Positions 1-9,337 of a DNA stretch of 64,000 nucleotides are shown here, piece by piece (positions within the stretch are counted from its first letter, which is position 1; the number at the start of each line of letters is the position of its first letter). The notes beneath the pieces were generated by a model. The model worked only from the letters and a program-made list of their open reading frames with translations, ran no database searches and was not told the origin of the DNA. Position numbers and translations under genes: made by a program. Source of the DNA: Mangrovimonas spongiae (GTDB lineage Bacteria; Bacteroidota; Bacteroidia; Flavobacteriales; Flavobacteriaceae); assembly GCF_003944795.1 (NCBI RefSeq), contig NZ_RWBG01000004.1:124001-188000 (forward strand), given 5' to 3'.

Positions 1-657
1 ATTCCAACCATAAAAAACCAAAGCCGGAAACATAATAACAATTAACGTTTTATAAATACTTTTTATATTCCAAAGAAGTACTAGGCGGTAAAGAAAAAAA
101 CCTAAAGGAATATATATAAACATGGGTCTTGTAAGGTATAACGCGCTATAGATTATAGATAAAACACCTAAATGTTTAATAGAGGCTTTTTGGGATAGTA
201 AATTATATTTGGAGATAAACCAAAACGATAGTAAAAGAAGGCTTAGTGTGAGTGTTTCTGTTAAAATAGCAAATTCGAAAAAGACAATATTTATAAAGGA
301 ACCAAAAACAAATGTTACCCAAAAAGCAATATCTTTTCGTTGGGTTTGTTTAAAACTTAACTGGAATAAAAAATACATATTTGCCAACCCAAAAAGTAAC
401 TGACACAGAACCGTTATTTTTTGACTATTGCCACACAATGCTAATAGCGTTGGGAAACCCGGTGTTCTTTCTCCGGTGTAACCTTGTAAGCTCCAATTAG
501 AAATGTACTTAGCTAATGTAATATAATCTTCGCTGTCTGGGAATATAGTAACCGACTGGTAAGTAAACACAAAAAATACCCTTATTAAAACACTATAAAT
601 AAGTAAAAACTTTAAAGGTGACTTTAAAACCGATGCGTATAGTTTTTTTATGATCAT
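1..657 (-). CDS. GT39/ArnT-like membrane glycosyltransferase, partial
   Basis: Read on the minus strand from ATG at 657, an open frame of 219 codons runs off the left edge of the window, so the C-terminus is missing. The visible part has an N-terminal membrane segment (about residues 14-34), an acidic motif FPDSEDY (39-45) and GERTPGFP (62-69), followed by several hydrophobic helices. A GT-C fold enzyme with an acidic catalytic residue in the first periplasmic loop and a G-x-R-x-P-G-x-P element is typical of lipid-phosphate-sugar dependent transferases. The start overlaps the stop of the upstream glycosyltransferase as ATGA, which suggests translational coupling and a shared job in transferring sugar from a polyprenyl carrier. 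Acceptor and sugar are unknown. Confidence 0.72.
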   Translation of the reverse strand, partial: MIIKKLYASVLKSPLKFLLIYSVLIRVFFVFTYQSVTIFPDSEDYITLAKYISNWSLQGYTGERTPGFPTLLALCGNSQKITVLCQLLFGLANMYFLFQLSFKQTQRKDIAFWVTFVFGSFINIVFFEFAILTETLTLSLLLLSFWFISKYNLLSQKASIKHLGVLSIIYSALYLTRPMFIYIPLGFFLYRLVLLWNIKSIYKTLIVIMFPALVFYGWN

Positions 658-1379
658 TTTCTTGAAAAATAAAGCTTTAAGAGGTCGAAAGGAATTATTA
701 AAATATCTAAAAAACTAATTTTAGATGCGCCAACATCGCGCCAATACTCTAAAGGGATTTCAAGAATGTTGTTTTTACAGTAGGCTTTTCCGTATTTATG
801 TTTCATTCTAAGTAGTAATTCTACATCAAAAAGCCACTTGGTTTTAAAAGGTGTTTTAAAAAGCTCTTTTGCTAAAGGTGCGTCAATGACTTTAGCACCA
901 CATTGGGTGTCGTAAATTCCTAATTTTAATATACACGAATCTATAAGTGTGGCAATAATTCTACCAAATAAATGTCTTTTAAGCCGCCGGTTAATTGTTG
1001 CACCAGACCGTTTTACCCGAGATCCCATGACAAAAGGCATATTCTTAGTGTGAGCTATTGTAATTAAACGTGTTATTTCTGATAAAGGTGTAGAAAGATC
1101 AGCATCTAAATAGCCAATAGTTTTGTAATGATTGTTTAAATGTAAAAGACCTTGTCTTATAGCTTCGGCTTTTCCTGAGTTTTTTTCTAAAGCTAATAAC
1201 GAAACCGATAAGAAGGAATCCGATATATCTTTTAAAACAGCTAAGGTATTGTCTTGGCTACCATCATCCACAAAAAGTAAGTGAATAGAATTATTGTTTT
1301 TAGAAAACGCTAAAAAATCTTCACTTGGCAATCTGTTTGCTTCGTTATAACAAGGAATGATAATGCAAGTGTTTGCCAT
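654..1379 (-). CDS. GT2 family glycosyltransferase, polyprenyl-phosphate sugar synthase type
   Basis: A 241-residue GT-A protein. It shows the nucleotide-binding start IPCYNEANRL (8-17), VDDGSQDNT (37-45), KNSGKAEAIRQG (66-77) and the metal-binding DAD within GYLDADLSTP (89-98). The middle part (GSRVKRSGA, then a TQCGAK-like segment) resembles the dolichyl/polyprenyl-phosphate glucosyl- or mannosyltransferases, which load a sugar from a nucleotide donor onto a lipid phosphate on the cytoplasmic face. It is coupled by a 4-base overlap to the GT39-like gene downstream, which would use such a lipid-linked sugar. The exact donor sugar cannot be read from sequence. Confidence 0.82.
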   Translation of the reverse strand: MANTCIIIPCYNEANRLPSEDFLAFSKNNNSIHLLFVDDGSQDNTLAVLKDISDSFLSVSLLALEKNSGKAEAIRQGLLHLNNHYKTIGYLDADLSTPLSEITRLITIAHTKNMPFVMGSRVKRSGATINRRLKRHLFGRIIATLIDSCILKLGIYDTQCGAKVIDAPLAKELFKTPFKTKWLFDVELLLRMKHKYGKAYCKNNILEIPLEYWRDVGASKISFLDILIIPFDLLKLYFSRK

Positions 1380-1420
1380 AAATATTTAAAAACAAGGAAA
1401 CGATTTTTGTAAATGTATTA

Positions 1421-1450
1421 TTAAAAACCTAAACCATCAAAGGTTTTTAA
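1421..1450. other. Perfect 10-bp inverted repeat in a divergent intergenic region
   Basis: TTAAAAACCT at 1421-1430 and AGGTTTTTAA at 1441-1450 are exact reverse complements separated by 10 bases. The repeat lies between the minus-strand GT2 gene (start 1379) and the plus-strand TPR gene (start 1581). It could be an RNA hairpin in the GT2 leader or a protein-binding palindrome. No T-tract makes it a convincing terminator. Confidence 0.4.
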
Positions 1451-1580
1451 GGTAAGCTGTGTTACAACAGGTCTATATAAATCATTTTTTTTTAGTGTTT
1501 ATAATTATAACAGAATTCTAACGTTATAAAATGTATAGAAAAATTATCTTTGAACTTAATATAAACAAATCATATACTTT

Positions 1581-4500
1581 ATGAGTCTTAATAGAGTTTT
1601 CCTTTTCATTATAACTCTTTGTTTTTGTGGTGTAACCTATGCACAACAATCCGCAGCATACACTAGCGAATTAGTAGATTACCAAAAAGCCCTTTCGTTA
1701 TATAACAACCATCAATACTTAGCAGCGCAAACACTTTTTAAACAAGTGAAAAAAATGGCTGAAACAGATGTTTTAGAATCTGATTGTGCCTTTTATATTG
1801 CCAATTGTGCGGTAAGATTAAATCAGCAAAACGCCGATACCTTAATGGAAGATTTTGTTGAAGATTATCCTACAAGCACCAAACGAAATACAGCTTTTGT
1901 AGATGTTGCCGACTATTATTTTACTAACGGAAAGTATGCCTATGCCAAAAAATGGTATGATAAAGTAGATGAAAACTCATTGGCAGGCAACGAGCGTGAA
2001 AAATTTAACTTCAATAATGGTTACGTCGCCTTTACAACCAAAAACTATAAAGACGCTAGGAAATATTTAAGTCGTGTTGAAAACTCTAAAAAATATGGCT
2101 CGCAAGCTAAATACTATATTGGTTTTATGGCTTATGAAGGCGATGATTACGACCAAGCAACACAATATTTCGATCAAGTTAGCGACCAAGAAAAATACCA
2201 AGAAAAGCTATCCTATTATCAAGCCGATTTAAACTTTAAACTAGGTAAATTTGAAAAAGCTATCGAGTTAGCTAAAGAGCAATTACCAAAAAGTAATCGC
2301 GAAGAAATTTCAGAACTTAATAAAATTATAGGCGAAAGCTACTTCAACTTAGAGCAGTATGAAGAAGCACTTCCTTACTTGAAAGAATATAAAGGAAAGC
2401 GTGGTAAATGGTCCAACACCGATTATTACCAATTAGGATATACGTATTACAAGCAAAAAGATTACGATAATGCAGTAGCCGAGTTTAGCAAAATTATAGA
2501 CGGAAAAGATGCCGTTGCTCAAAATGCTTATTATCATTTAGGCGAAAGTTATGTGCATTTAAATAAAAAACAAGAAGCTTTAAATGCGTTTCGTAATGCC
2601 TCACAAATGACTTACGATTTAAAAATTCAAGAAGATGCTTGGTTAAACTATGCTAAGATTAGTTACGAAATAGGAAATCCTTACCAATCGGTGCCACAAG
2701 TATTAACCCAGTATTTAGAGGCTTATCCAGATACTGCATATAAAGATGAAATAGAAACGCTTTTAATCGATTCTTACATTACCTCAAAAAACTACAAAGA
2801 AGCTTTAGAGTTACTAGAAGGAAAAAATAGCTTCGAAAATAAAAAAGCGTATCAAAAAGTGGCCTTTTATAGAGGTGTAGAGCTTTATAATGAAGGCGAT
2901 TATCAAAACGCTCAAGACTTTTTTAATAAGTCGCTAAAAGAAGAAATAAATCCTACTTATACGGCACGAGCCATTTTTTGGAAAGCGGAAACAAATTATA
3001 ATTTATCAAATTACGCCGATGCTTTAATTGGTTTTAAACAGTTTAAGCAAATAGAAGAAGCGTCGACAACAAAAGAGATAGCAAACATTGATTATAATTT
3101 GGCCTACACGTATTTTAAACAGAAAAACTATGCACAAGCCATTACCTTTTTTAATCAGTTTATAAATAAGCATAAGAACGATAACGTTAGGTTAAATGAT
3201 GCTTATTTAAGGTTGGGCGATGTCAATTTTGTATCTAGTAAATATAACGATGCTATTAACGCATACAGCGAGGCCATAAAAATTAATCAGGTGAATTCAG
3301 ATTATGCCTTTTTTCAAAAAACAATGAGTATTGGTTACGCTGGAAATCCCAATAAAAAAATCACAGATCTTAACACATTTATAGAGCGTTACCCAAAGTC
3401 AACCTTGCGTGACGATGCCATGTACGAGCTGGGAAATTCTCTAGTAAAAGCTAATAGAAATTCAGAAGCGTTAAGTATGTATAGTCGCTTAAACAACGAA
3501 TACCGTATGAGTACCTTTGTGCCAAAGGCTAAATTACGCCAAGGTTTGGTGCATTATAATTCTGGAACTAACGATCAAGCTTTAACCAAGTTTAAGCAAG
3601 TCGCCGAAGAGTTTCCCAATACACCAGAAGCAAATCAAGCAGTTGCCACAGCACGTTTAATTTATATCGACTTAGGGCAAGTAGATGCTTATGCTGCTTG
3701 GGTGCAAACGTTAGATTATGTAGAAGTGACCGACGCCGATTTAGATAATACCACTTACGAATCGGCAGAAAAAAAGTATTTAGATGGCCAATCAGATGCT
3801 GCAATTCGTCAGTTTAATGGATATTTAAATCAATTCCCAAAAGGATTACATGCCTTACAAGCGCATTTTTATGTCGCACAATTGTACTTTAAAAAAGATT
3901 TAAAAGAAAATGCGTTGCCACATTATATGGAGGTTGTTAATAGAACTTCAAATGAGTTTACAGAAGAAGCTTTATTGCGTGCTTCACAAATTGAACTAGA
4001 GCAGAAAAGTTGGTATAAAGCAATTCCGTTATTAGAACGTTTAGAGGTTCAGGCTAGTTTTCCACAAAATGTGGTTTTTGCGCAATCTAACTTAATGAAA
4101 GCCAATTATCAATTAGAACAATATGAACAAGCCGTTTCCTACGCAGAGAAAGTACTTGAACAAAACACCATTGACAATAAAATAAAAAGCGATGCCTATT
4201 TAATTATAGCACGTTCGGCTATAAAAACAAGCAATGAGCCAAAAGCAGAACAAGCTTATCAAGAAGTTGAAAAAACAGCTACAGGCGAAGCCGCTGCCGA
4301 AGCCATGTTTTACAAAGCTTATTTTCAGCATAAAAAAGGCGACTTCGAAACCTCTAATAGTACAGTTCAAAATTTAGTAAAGAATTTTTCTGGATATAAA
4401 TATTACAGTGCAAAAGGATTGGTTATTATGGCGAAAAACCATTACCAACTAGGCGATGCTTTTCAGGCAACTTACATTCTTGAAAGTGTGATAGAAAACT

Positions 4501-4601
4501 TTAAAGGTTACGACGATGTTGTTGCAGAAGCCCAGGCCGAGTTGTCTAAAATTAAAGCAGAAGAAGCTAAAACCAACATGTCTGTTCAACCAGAAGATTA
4601 A
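1581..4601 (+). CDS. Large secreted tetratricopeptide-repeat protein
   Basis: A 1006-residue protein with an N-terminal signal peptide (hydrophobic 5-20, cleavage near AQ at 21-22) followed by tandem TPR units over almost its whole length. Recurrent patterns of the form A-x2-Y-F-x2-AL with conserved Tyr/Gly/Ala positions are visible throughout, for example around Y-x-L-G-x2-Y. TPR solenoids are scaffolds, so no catalytic role is expected. It is predicted periplasmic or outer-membrane associated. The next gene, 22 bases downstream in the same direction, encodes an outer-membrane beta-barrel, and I infer that the two work together. A TAnnTTTG-like box (TATCTTTG, 1545-1552) precedes the start, but no good -33 element is seen. 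Confidence 0.85.
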   Translation: MSLNRVFLFIITLCFCGVTYAQQSAAYTSELVDYQKALSLYNNHQYLAAQTLFKQVKKMAETDVLESDCAFYIANCAVRLNQQNADTLMEDFVEDYPTSTKRNTAFVDVADYYFTNGKYAYAKKWYDKVDENSLAGNEREKFNFNNGYVAFTTKNYKDARKYLSRVENSKKYGSQAKYYIGFMAYEGDDYDQATQYFDQVSDQEKYQEKLSYYQADLNFKLGKFEKAIELAKEQLPKSNREEISELNKIIGESYFNLEQYEEALPYLKEYKGKRGKWSNTDYYQLGYTYYKQKDYDNAVAEFSKIIDGKDAVAQNAYYHLGESYVHLNKKQEALNAFRNASQMTYDLKIQEDAWLNYAKISYEIGNPYQSVPQVLTQYLEAYPDTAYKDEIETLLIDSYITSKNYKEALELLEGKNSFENKKAYQKVAFYRGVELYNEGDYQNAQDFFNKSLKEEINPTYTARAIFWKAETNYNLSNYADALIGFKQFKQIEEASTTKEIANIDYNLAYTYFKQKNYAQAITFFNQFINKHKNDNVRLNDAYLRLGDVNFVSSKYNDAINAYSEAIKINQVNSDYAFFQKTMSIGYAGNPNKKITDLNTFIERYPKSTLRDDAMYELGNSLVKANRNSEALSMYSRLNNEYRMSTFVPKAKLRQGLVHYNSGTNDQALTKFKQVAEEFPNTPEANQAVATARLIYIDLGQVDAYAAWVQTLDYVEVTDADLDNTTYESAEKKYLDGQSDAAIRQFNGYLNQFPKGLHALQAHFYVAQLYFKKDLKENALPHYMEVVNRTSNEFTEEALLRASQIELEQKSWYKAIPLLERLEVQASFPQNVVFAQSNLMKANYQLEQYEQAVSYAEKVLEQNTIDNKIKSDAYLIIARSAIKTSNEPKAEQAYQEVEKTATGEAAAEAMFYKAYFQHKKGDFETSNSTVQNLVKNFSGYKYYSAKGLVIMAKNHYQLGDAFQATYILESVIENFKGYDDVVAEAQAELSKIKAEEAKTNMSVQPED

Positions 4602-4623
4602 AAAAATCAGTCAAAAACATTAA

Positions 4624-6369
4624 ATGAAATTTATGCGCAAGCACATGAAATATTTATCCGTTGTATTATTTACTTTAACAGGAATGTTAAGTTGGAGTCA
4701 AGAACGCGACAACGATACCATAGGAACTAATGTAATTAATGTTGTAAAACCTTATACACCATCGATTTCCGATGCCTTTAAGGTTAAGGAAACCCCATCT
4801 TTAGATGATGAGGTTACCGCAACAAAAAAAGAGGTGAAATATAATATTTTTTCGTTTCCTGTGGCGTCTACATTTACACCAGCAAAAGGAAAAGCCGCAA
4901 CAGTAGAAAAAGAAAAGCCAGCGAAATTATATGATAATTATGCCACTTTAGGCTTTGGTAGTTATACCACCATTTTAGGTGAAGTATATTTAAATCATGC
5001 TATTAGTAGAACAGATAATGTTGGTGGATATGTTAGCCATCATTCTTCTCAAGGTGGTATTGAAGAGGTGTTGCTAGACGACCATTTTTACGACAGTGAG
5101 ATAAATGTAAATTACTCTAGAACATTACGAGATTTATCTTGGAATATTGAAGGTGGATTTTTGCATCAAGCTTATAATTGGTATGGTTTACCACAACCGT
5201 ATTTTACCACAGAATCGCCAGAAGCAAACATGGATGTAAACCATACATTTTATGGCGCTAACATAGGAGGCGATATTCAATTTGAAGACACTTATTTAAA
5301 AAATATAGATGTCTTGTTTAGACATTTTGGCGATGATTATAGTTCGGCTGAAAATAGATTTAAAGCCACGGCAACAGCAGATATTCCAATTGTTGATGAA
5401 GAAATCACAACAACTTTAGTGCTGGATTATTTAGGCGGGAGTTTTGATAGAAATTATTATACCAGTGAAGCGTTAAAATATGGTAATTTTAATATTGGAT
5501 TAAAGCCAACCTACAGAATGATTTACGACGATTTAACATTAGATTTAGGTGTTTCTACTTTTTATTTAAACGATATAGAGAATAGTGATAATAAGTTTTA
5601 CATCTATCCAAACATTTCGGCGTCTTATAAAGTGGTTAATGAGGTATTAATTGCCTATGGAGGCATAAAAGGAGATTTAATTCAAAATTCTTATTACGAT
5701 TTTGCACAAGATAACCCATTTGTGTCGCCAACATTATTTATTGCACCTACCAATCAGCAATACAATGCTTTTGTAGGTTTAAAAGGAAAAGTGTCTAATA
5801 GTGTAAGTTATAACATTAAAGGGGCGTATTTAGCCGAACGTGATAAAGCTTTGTTTAAAAGTAACGAATTGGTTGTTAACGGTGCCGAAGAGGTATATCA
5901 GCATGCTAATTCTTACGGCCTTGTTTACGATGATGTGTCTACATTTAATATTGGTGGCCAATTAAGCGTAGATATTAACCGTAACTTTACTTTAGGTATT
6001 AAAGCCGATTATTTTGCGTACGATGTAGATAATCAAGAAGAAGCTTGGAACTTACCAGAAATTACAGGATCGTTGTTTATGGATTACCAAATAAACAAAC
6101 ATTGGTTTGCCGGCGCAAACATTTATTATGTAGGCGAACGAAAAGCGCAAATGGATTATACCAATTCTTTAGTGCCTGTTACTATTGAAACAATAGCATT
6201 AGATAGCTATTTCGATGCCAATGCCCATGCTGGGTATCATGTAAACGATAAATTATCAGTATTTGCAAAAGTAAATAACATTGCCAATCAAAATTATAAC
6301 CGTTGGCTAAACTATCCGGTACAAAGTTTTCAAGCTTTAGCAGGAGCAACCTATAAATTCGATTTTTAA
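4624..6369 (+). CDS. Plug-less TonB-receptor-like outer-membrane beta-barrel
   Basis: A 581-residue exported protein with a signal peptide ending near WSQ (24-26) and then a short N-terminal tail rich in Asp/Thr/Lys. About 450 residues of alternating aromatic/polar strands follow, ending in TYKFDF, an aromatic C-terminus typical of outer-membrane barrels. The late segment VFAKVNNIANQNYNRWLNYPVQ resembles the terminal strands of TonB-dependent receptors, but the protein is short and I see no plug domain or TonB box. It follows the giant TPR gene by 22 bases and is probably cotranscribed. A role as the membrane anchor or pore of a TPR-barrel complex is inference. Confidence 0.72.
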   Translation: MKFMRKHMKYLSVVLFTLTGMLSWSQERDNDTIGTNVINVVKPYTPSISDAFKVKETPSLDDEVTATKKEVKYNIFSFPVASTFTPAKGKAATVEKEKPAKLYDNYATLGFGSYTTILGEVYLNHAISRTDNVGGYVSHHSSQGGIEEVLLDDHFYDSEINVNYSRTLRDLSWNIEGGFLHQAYNWYGLPQPYFTTESPEANMDVNHTFYGANIGGDIQFEDTYLKNIDVLFRHFGDDYSSAENRFKATATADIPIVDEEITTTLVLDYLGGSFDRNYYTSEALKYGNFNIGLKPTYRMIYDDLTLDLGVSTFYLNDIENSDNKFYIYPNISASYKVVNEVLIAYGGIKGDLIQNSYYDFAQDNPFVSPTLFIAPTNQQYNAFVGLKGKVSNSVSYNIKGAYLAERDKALFKSNELVVNGAEEVYQHANSYGLVYDDVSTFNIGGQLSVDINRNFTLGIKADYFAYDVDNQEEAWNLPEITGSLFMDYQINKHWFAGANIYYVGERKAQMDYTNSLVPVTIETIALDSYFDANAHAGYHVNDKLSVFAKVNNIANQNYNRWLNYPVQSFQALAGATYKFDF

Positions 6370-6403
6370 GAGCATTAACTAACTACCAATCATTTTTTTA
6401 TCA

Positions 6404-8026
6404 ATGAAAAAGCTTTTAACCCTATTAATAGCCATTACAATATGGTCATGTGCAAAAAATAAAGAAGTCGTTGACACTGTAATTGTAAATGCTAATGTGT
6501 ATACAGTAAATAACACTTTTGATAAAGCTGAAGCCTTTGCAGTAAAAGATGGTAAATTTGTTGCTATTGGTACTTCAAAAGCAATTACAGATAAATTTGA
6601 TGCCGAAAATATCTTAGACGTTTCTGGTAAAACGATTGTACCAGGGTTTATCGATGCACATTGCCATTTTTACGGATTAGGACTAGAGCAAAATCGAGTA
6701 AATCTTGCAGAGACCTCTAGTTTTGATGAGGTTATGAAACGTGTGTTAGATTTTCAAAATACCAAACAAACTAATTTTATAATAGGTCTCGGTTGGGATC
6801 AAAACGATTGGGAAGAAAAAGCCTTTCCAAACAATAAATTGTTAAATGCCCTTTTTCCTAATACGCCAGTTGCCTTAACTAGAATAGATGGGCATGCTAT
6901 GTTGTGTAACCAAGCAGCATTAGATTTAGCGGGAATTACTAAACAGACAAAAATTGAAGGGGGAGAAGTCGTTATTGAAAATAACGAACTTACAGGTATT
7001 TTAATTGATAACCCTATGGCGATGGTTGAGGCTGTTTACCCAAATCCAACCAAACAAGAGCAAATAAACGCTTTATTACAAGCCCAAGATATTTGTTTCG
7101 ATTTAGGACTAACCACAGTTTCCGATGCTGGTTTAGATAAAAGCGTCATTCAGCTTATCGATAGTTTACAACAAACAGGAGGTTTAAACATGCGCGTGTA
7201 TGCTATGGTGAGTAATACCCAAAAAAACCTTGACTATTACTTAAACAATGGGCCAATTAAAACCGATAAACTTAATGTGCAATCGGTAAAAGTATATGCC
7301 GATGGTGCTTTGGGATCACGCGGAGCAGCGTTAAAAAAAACTTACAGCGACAAGCATAATCATTTTGGAACGATGGTAACAAACCCTAAAAACATTAAAG
7401 CATTGGCCAAAAAGATTGAACAAGCAAACTTTCAAATGAATACGCATGCCATAGGCGATTCGGCGAATAGAGTTGTACTTCAAGCATACAAAGCTGCTTT
7501 AAAAGATAAAAAAGACAAGCGTTGGCGTGTAGAACATGCGCAAGTTTTAACCAATAATGACATTGAGTTTTTTAAGGATAGTAACATTATTCCATCGGTG
7601 CAACCTACACATGCCACGAGTGATATGTATTGGGTTGAAGATAGGTTAGGGGCAGATAGAATTAAACAAGCTTATGCTTATAAGGAGTTGTTAAAAGCTT
7701 CTGGAAAGATTGCGTTAGGAACCGATTTTCCTATAGAAAAAGTAAGCCCATTTTTAACATTTTATGCCGCTGTTTCCCGACAGGATTTAGAAGAATTTCC
7801 AGAAGGAGGTTTCCAAAAAGAAAATGCGTTAACACGTGAGGAAGCTTTAAAAGGGATGACCATTTGGGCGGCTTATGCTAACTTTGAAGATCAAGAAAAA
7901 GGAAGTATTGAAAAAGGTAAATTTGCCGATTTTGTTATCCTAGATAAGGATATTATGGCTGTTGAGGTAAACAAAATACCTACTATAAAAGTTGAAAGCT
8001 TATTTATTGATGGAGAAGAGCAATAG
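6404..8026 (+). CDS. Amidohydrolase family lipoprotein (YtcJ-like)
   Basis: A 540-residue metal-dependent hydrolase. The N-terminus has a lipoprotein signal with lipobox cysteine at 16 (IWSC), so it is probably membrane anchored. Metal-ligand motifs are GFIDAHCHF (81-89, His86 and His88), a later THAIGDSAN, RVEHAQ and GTDFP, in the order expected for YtcJ/N-substituted formamide deformylase-like enzymes. The C-terminal segment GSIEKGKFADFVILDKDI is the usual closing small beta-domain of amidohydrolases. The substrate is unknown; family members act on imidic or amide bonds. It starts 34 bases after the barrel gene and may be in its operon. Confidence 0.85.
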   Translation: MKKLLTLLIAITIWSCAKNKEVVDTVIVNANVYTVNNTFDKAEAFAVKDGKFVAIGTSKAITDKFDAENILDVSGKTIVPGFIDAHCHFYGLGLEQNRVNLAETSSFDEVMKRVLDFQNTKQTNFIIGLGWDQNDWEEKAFPNNKLLNALFPNTPVALTRIDGHAMLCNQAALDLAGITKQTKIEGGEVVIENNELTGILIDNPMAMVEAVYPNPTKQEQINALLQAQDICFDLGLTTVSDAGLDKSVIQLIDSLQQTGGLNMRVYAMVSNTQKNLDYYLNNGPIKTDKLNVQSVKVYADGALGSRGAALKKTYSDKHNHFGTMVTNPKNIKALAKKIEQANFQMNTHAIGDSANRVVLQAYKAALKDKKDKRWRVEHAQVLTNNDIEFFKDSNIIPSVQPTHATSDMYWVEDRLGADRIKQAYAYKELLKASGKIALGTDFPIEKVSPFLTFYAAVSRQDLEEFPEGGFQKENALTREEALKGMTIWAAYANFEDQEKGSIEKGKFADFVILDKDIMAVEVNKIPTIKVESLFIDGEEQ

Positions 8027-8029
8027 CTT

Positions 8030-8731
8030 TTAAGCTAACGAAAGTTTAGCTAAATAATCAAAATGATCGCCCTCCATAATTAAGTCGCATTCTAAACCAA
8101 CAGCTTTGCAAGCAGTATAAAGCGTGTTAAAATCAAGATATAACCATTTCATAGGTAATTCTTGTTCGCCTTTATAGCTTAAAAAGTAATCCAATTCGCC
8201 ATAGTAATTCGCGTTGGTGTCAATCCAAAGTCCGCCGTCATCATCTTCATACATATAAGCAATATCAGACGAATCAATTAAAATTTGTCCGTTTGGATTT
8301 AAAAGACTTTTTAAATGGGTTAGGTGTTTTGAGACTTGTGCTATTTCTTGAAAAATTCCTGTGCCATTCATTAGCAATAAAATGGTATCAAAAGTTTCGG
8401 TTTCATTCAAAACAGATGCTAACGCAACGTTTTTAACACCTCTTTTTTTAGCCACTTTTACAGCACCTTTAGAAATATCTATCGCTTTAACTTGTAGTCC
8501 TTTTTCTTGTAAATACAAGCTATGGCTTCCGCTACCACAACCAATATCCAAAACAGTGCCTTTTGCTAGTTGAAGCGCTTTTTGTTCTAGCTTAGGCATA
8601 TTGTTATAACTTCTAAACAAATAAGGAAGCGGTAACGTATCCTCATCAGAAATATTTGTAGCTGTTGTAATGTCTTCGGTATAATTACCGTTATGGTAAT
8701 CTAATAAGGCTTTACCAAAAATATCTTTCAT
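8030..8731 (-). CDS. Class I SAM-dependent methyltransferase
   Basis: A 233-residue protein with the Rossmann SAM-binding motif LDIGCGSGSH at 61-70, then the acidic strand end VKAIDIS and the LLLMNGTGIFQ strand. The overall length and the order of motifs fit a small-molecule methyltransferase of the Methyltransf_25/11 type. The substrate cannot be assigned. It is convergent with the amidohydrolase gene, with stop codons 3 bases apart, and divergent from the Cys-cluster gene. Confidence 0.85.
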   Translation of the reverse strand: MKDIFGKALLDYHNGNYTEDITTATNISDEDTLPLPYLFRSYNNMPKLEQKALQLAKGTVLDIGCGSGSHSLYLQEKGLQVKAIDISKGAVKVAKKRGVKNVALASVLNETETFDTILLLMNGTGIFQEIAQVSKHLTHLKSLLNPNGQILIDSSDIAYMYEDDDGGLWIDTNANYYGELDYFLSYKGEQELPMKWLYLDFNTLYTACKAVGLECDLIMEGDHFDYLAKLSLA

Positions 8732-8796
8732 ATTTATTTTCTATGGAAAAGAGAAACTCTTTTTATGTTAACTAAAAGTTTAAGTATTTTTACCCT

Positions 8797-9291
8797 ATGC
8801 AAGAGCAACTAGATAATTTACCAGAACGCGCCAAAGATAAGCATAAGGAAAATAAAGAGTTCTTTAAAAAGCTAAAAAAGAAACCGCCAAAGCAATTGGA
8901 TTATATTATGCAAGAACTTCATGAAGAGGAGTTTGAAAAAACCGATTGTTTAACCTGTGCTAATTGTTGTAAAACTACTGGGCCGTTGTTTACAGATAAA
9001 GATATACAGCGTATTTCTAAACATTTTAGAATGAAACCATCGCAATTTATTGACCAATATTTACGCATTGATGAAGATAACGATTATGTGTTGAAAAGTG
9101 TACCGTGTACATTTTTAGGTGCCGATAATTACTGCATGATTTACGATGTAAGACCAAAAGCATGTCGTGAGTTTCCGCATACTGATAGGAAGAAATTTCA
9201 GCAAATTTCAAACTTAACCATGAAAAATGTGGCTATTTGCCCAGCAGCATTTAATATTGTTGAAACCATGAAAAAGCGCATTAAATTTTAA
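8797..9291 (+). CDS. YkgJ family cysteine-cluster protein
   Basis: A 164-residue protein with an N-terminal charged helix (1-45) and the family signature: TDCLTCANCCK with Cys51, Cys54, Cys57 and Cys58, then VPCTFLGADNYCMIYDVRPKACREFP, and a final Cys in VAICPAAF. These cysteines are thought to bind zinc or an Fe-S cluster (YkgJ/CxxCxxCC family). The biochemical role of the family is not established. It is a monocistronic-looking gene with a start 65 bases from the divergent methyltransferase. Confidence 0.85.
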   Translation: MQEQLDNLPERAKDKHKENKEFFKKLKKKPPKQLDYIMQELHEEEFEKTDCLTCANCCKTTGPLFTDKDIQRISKHFRMKPSQFIDQYLRIDEDNDYVLKSVPCTFLGADNYCMIYDVRPKACREFPHTDRKKFQQISNLTMKNVAICPAAFNIVETMKKRIKF

Positions 9292-9337
9292 TTTATTACA
9301 TCAAACTTTTTATCTTTAAACACAAAAAGTTACTTTA

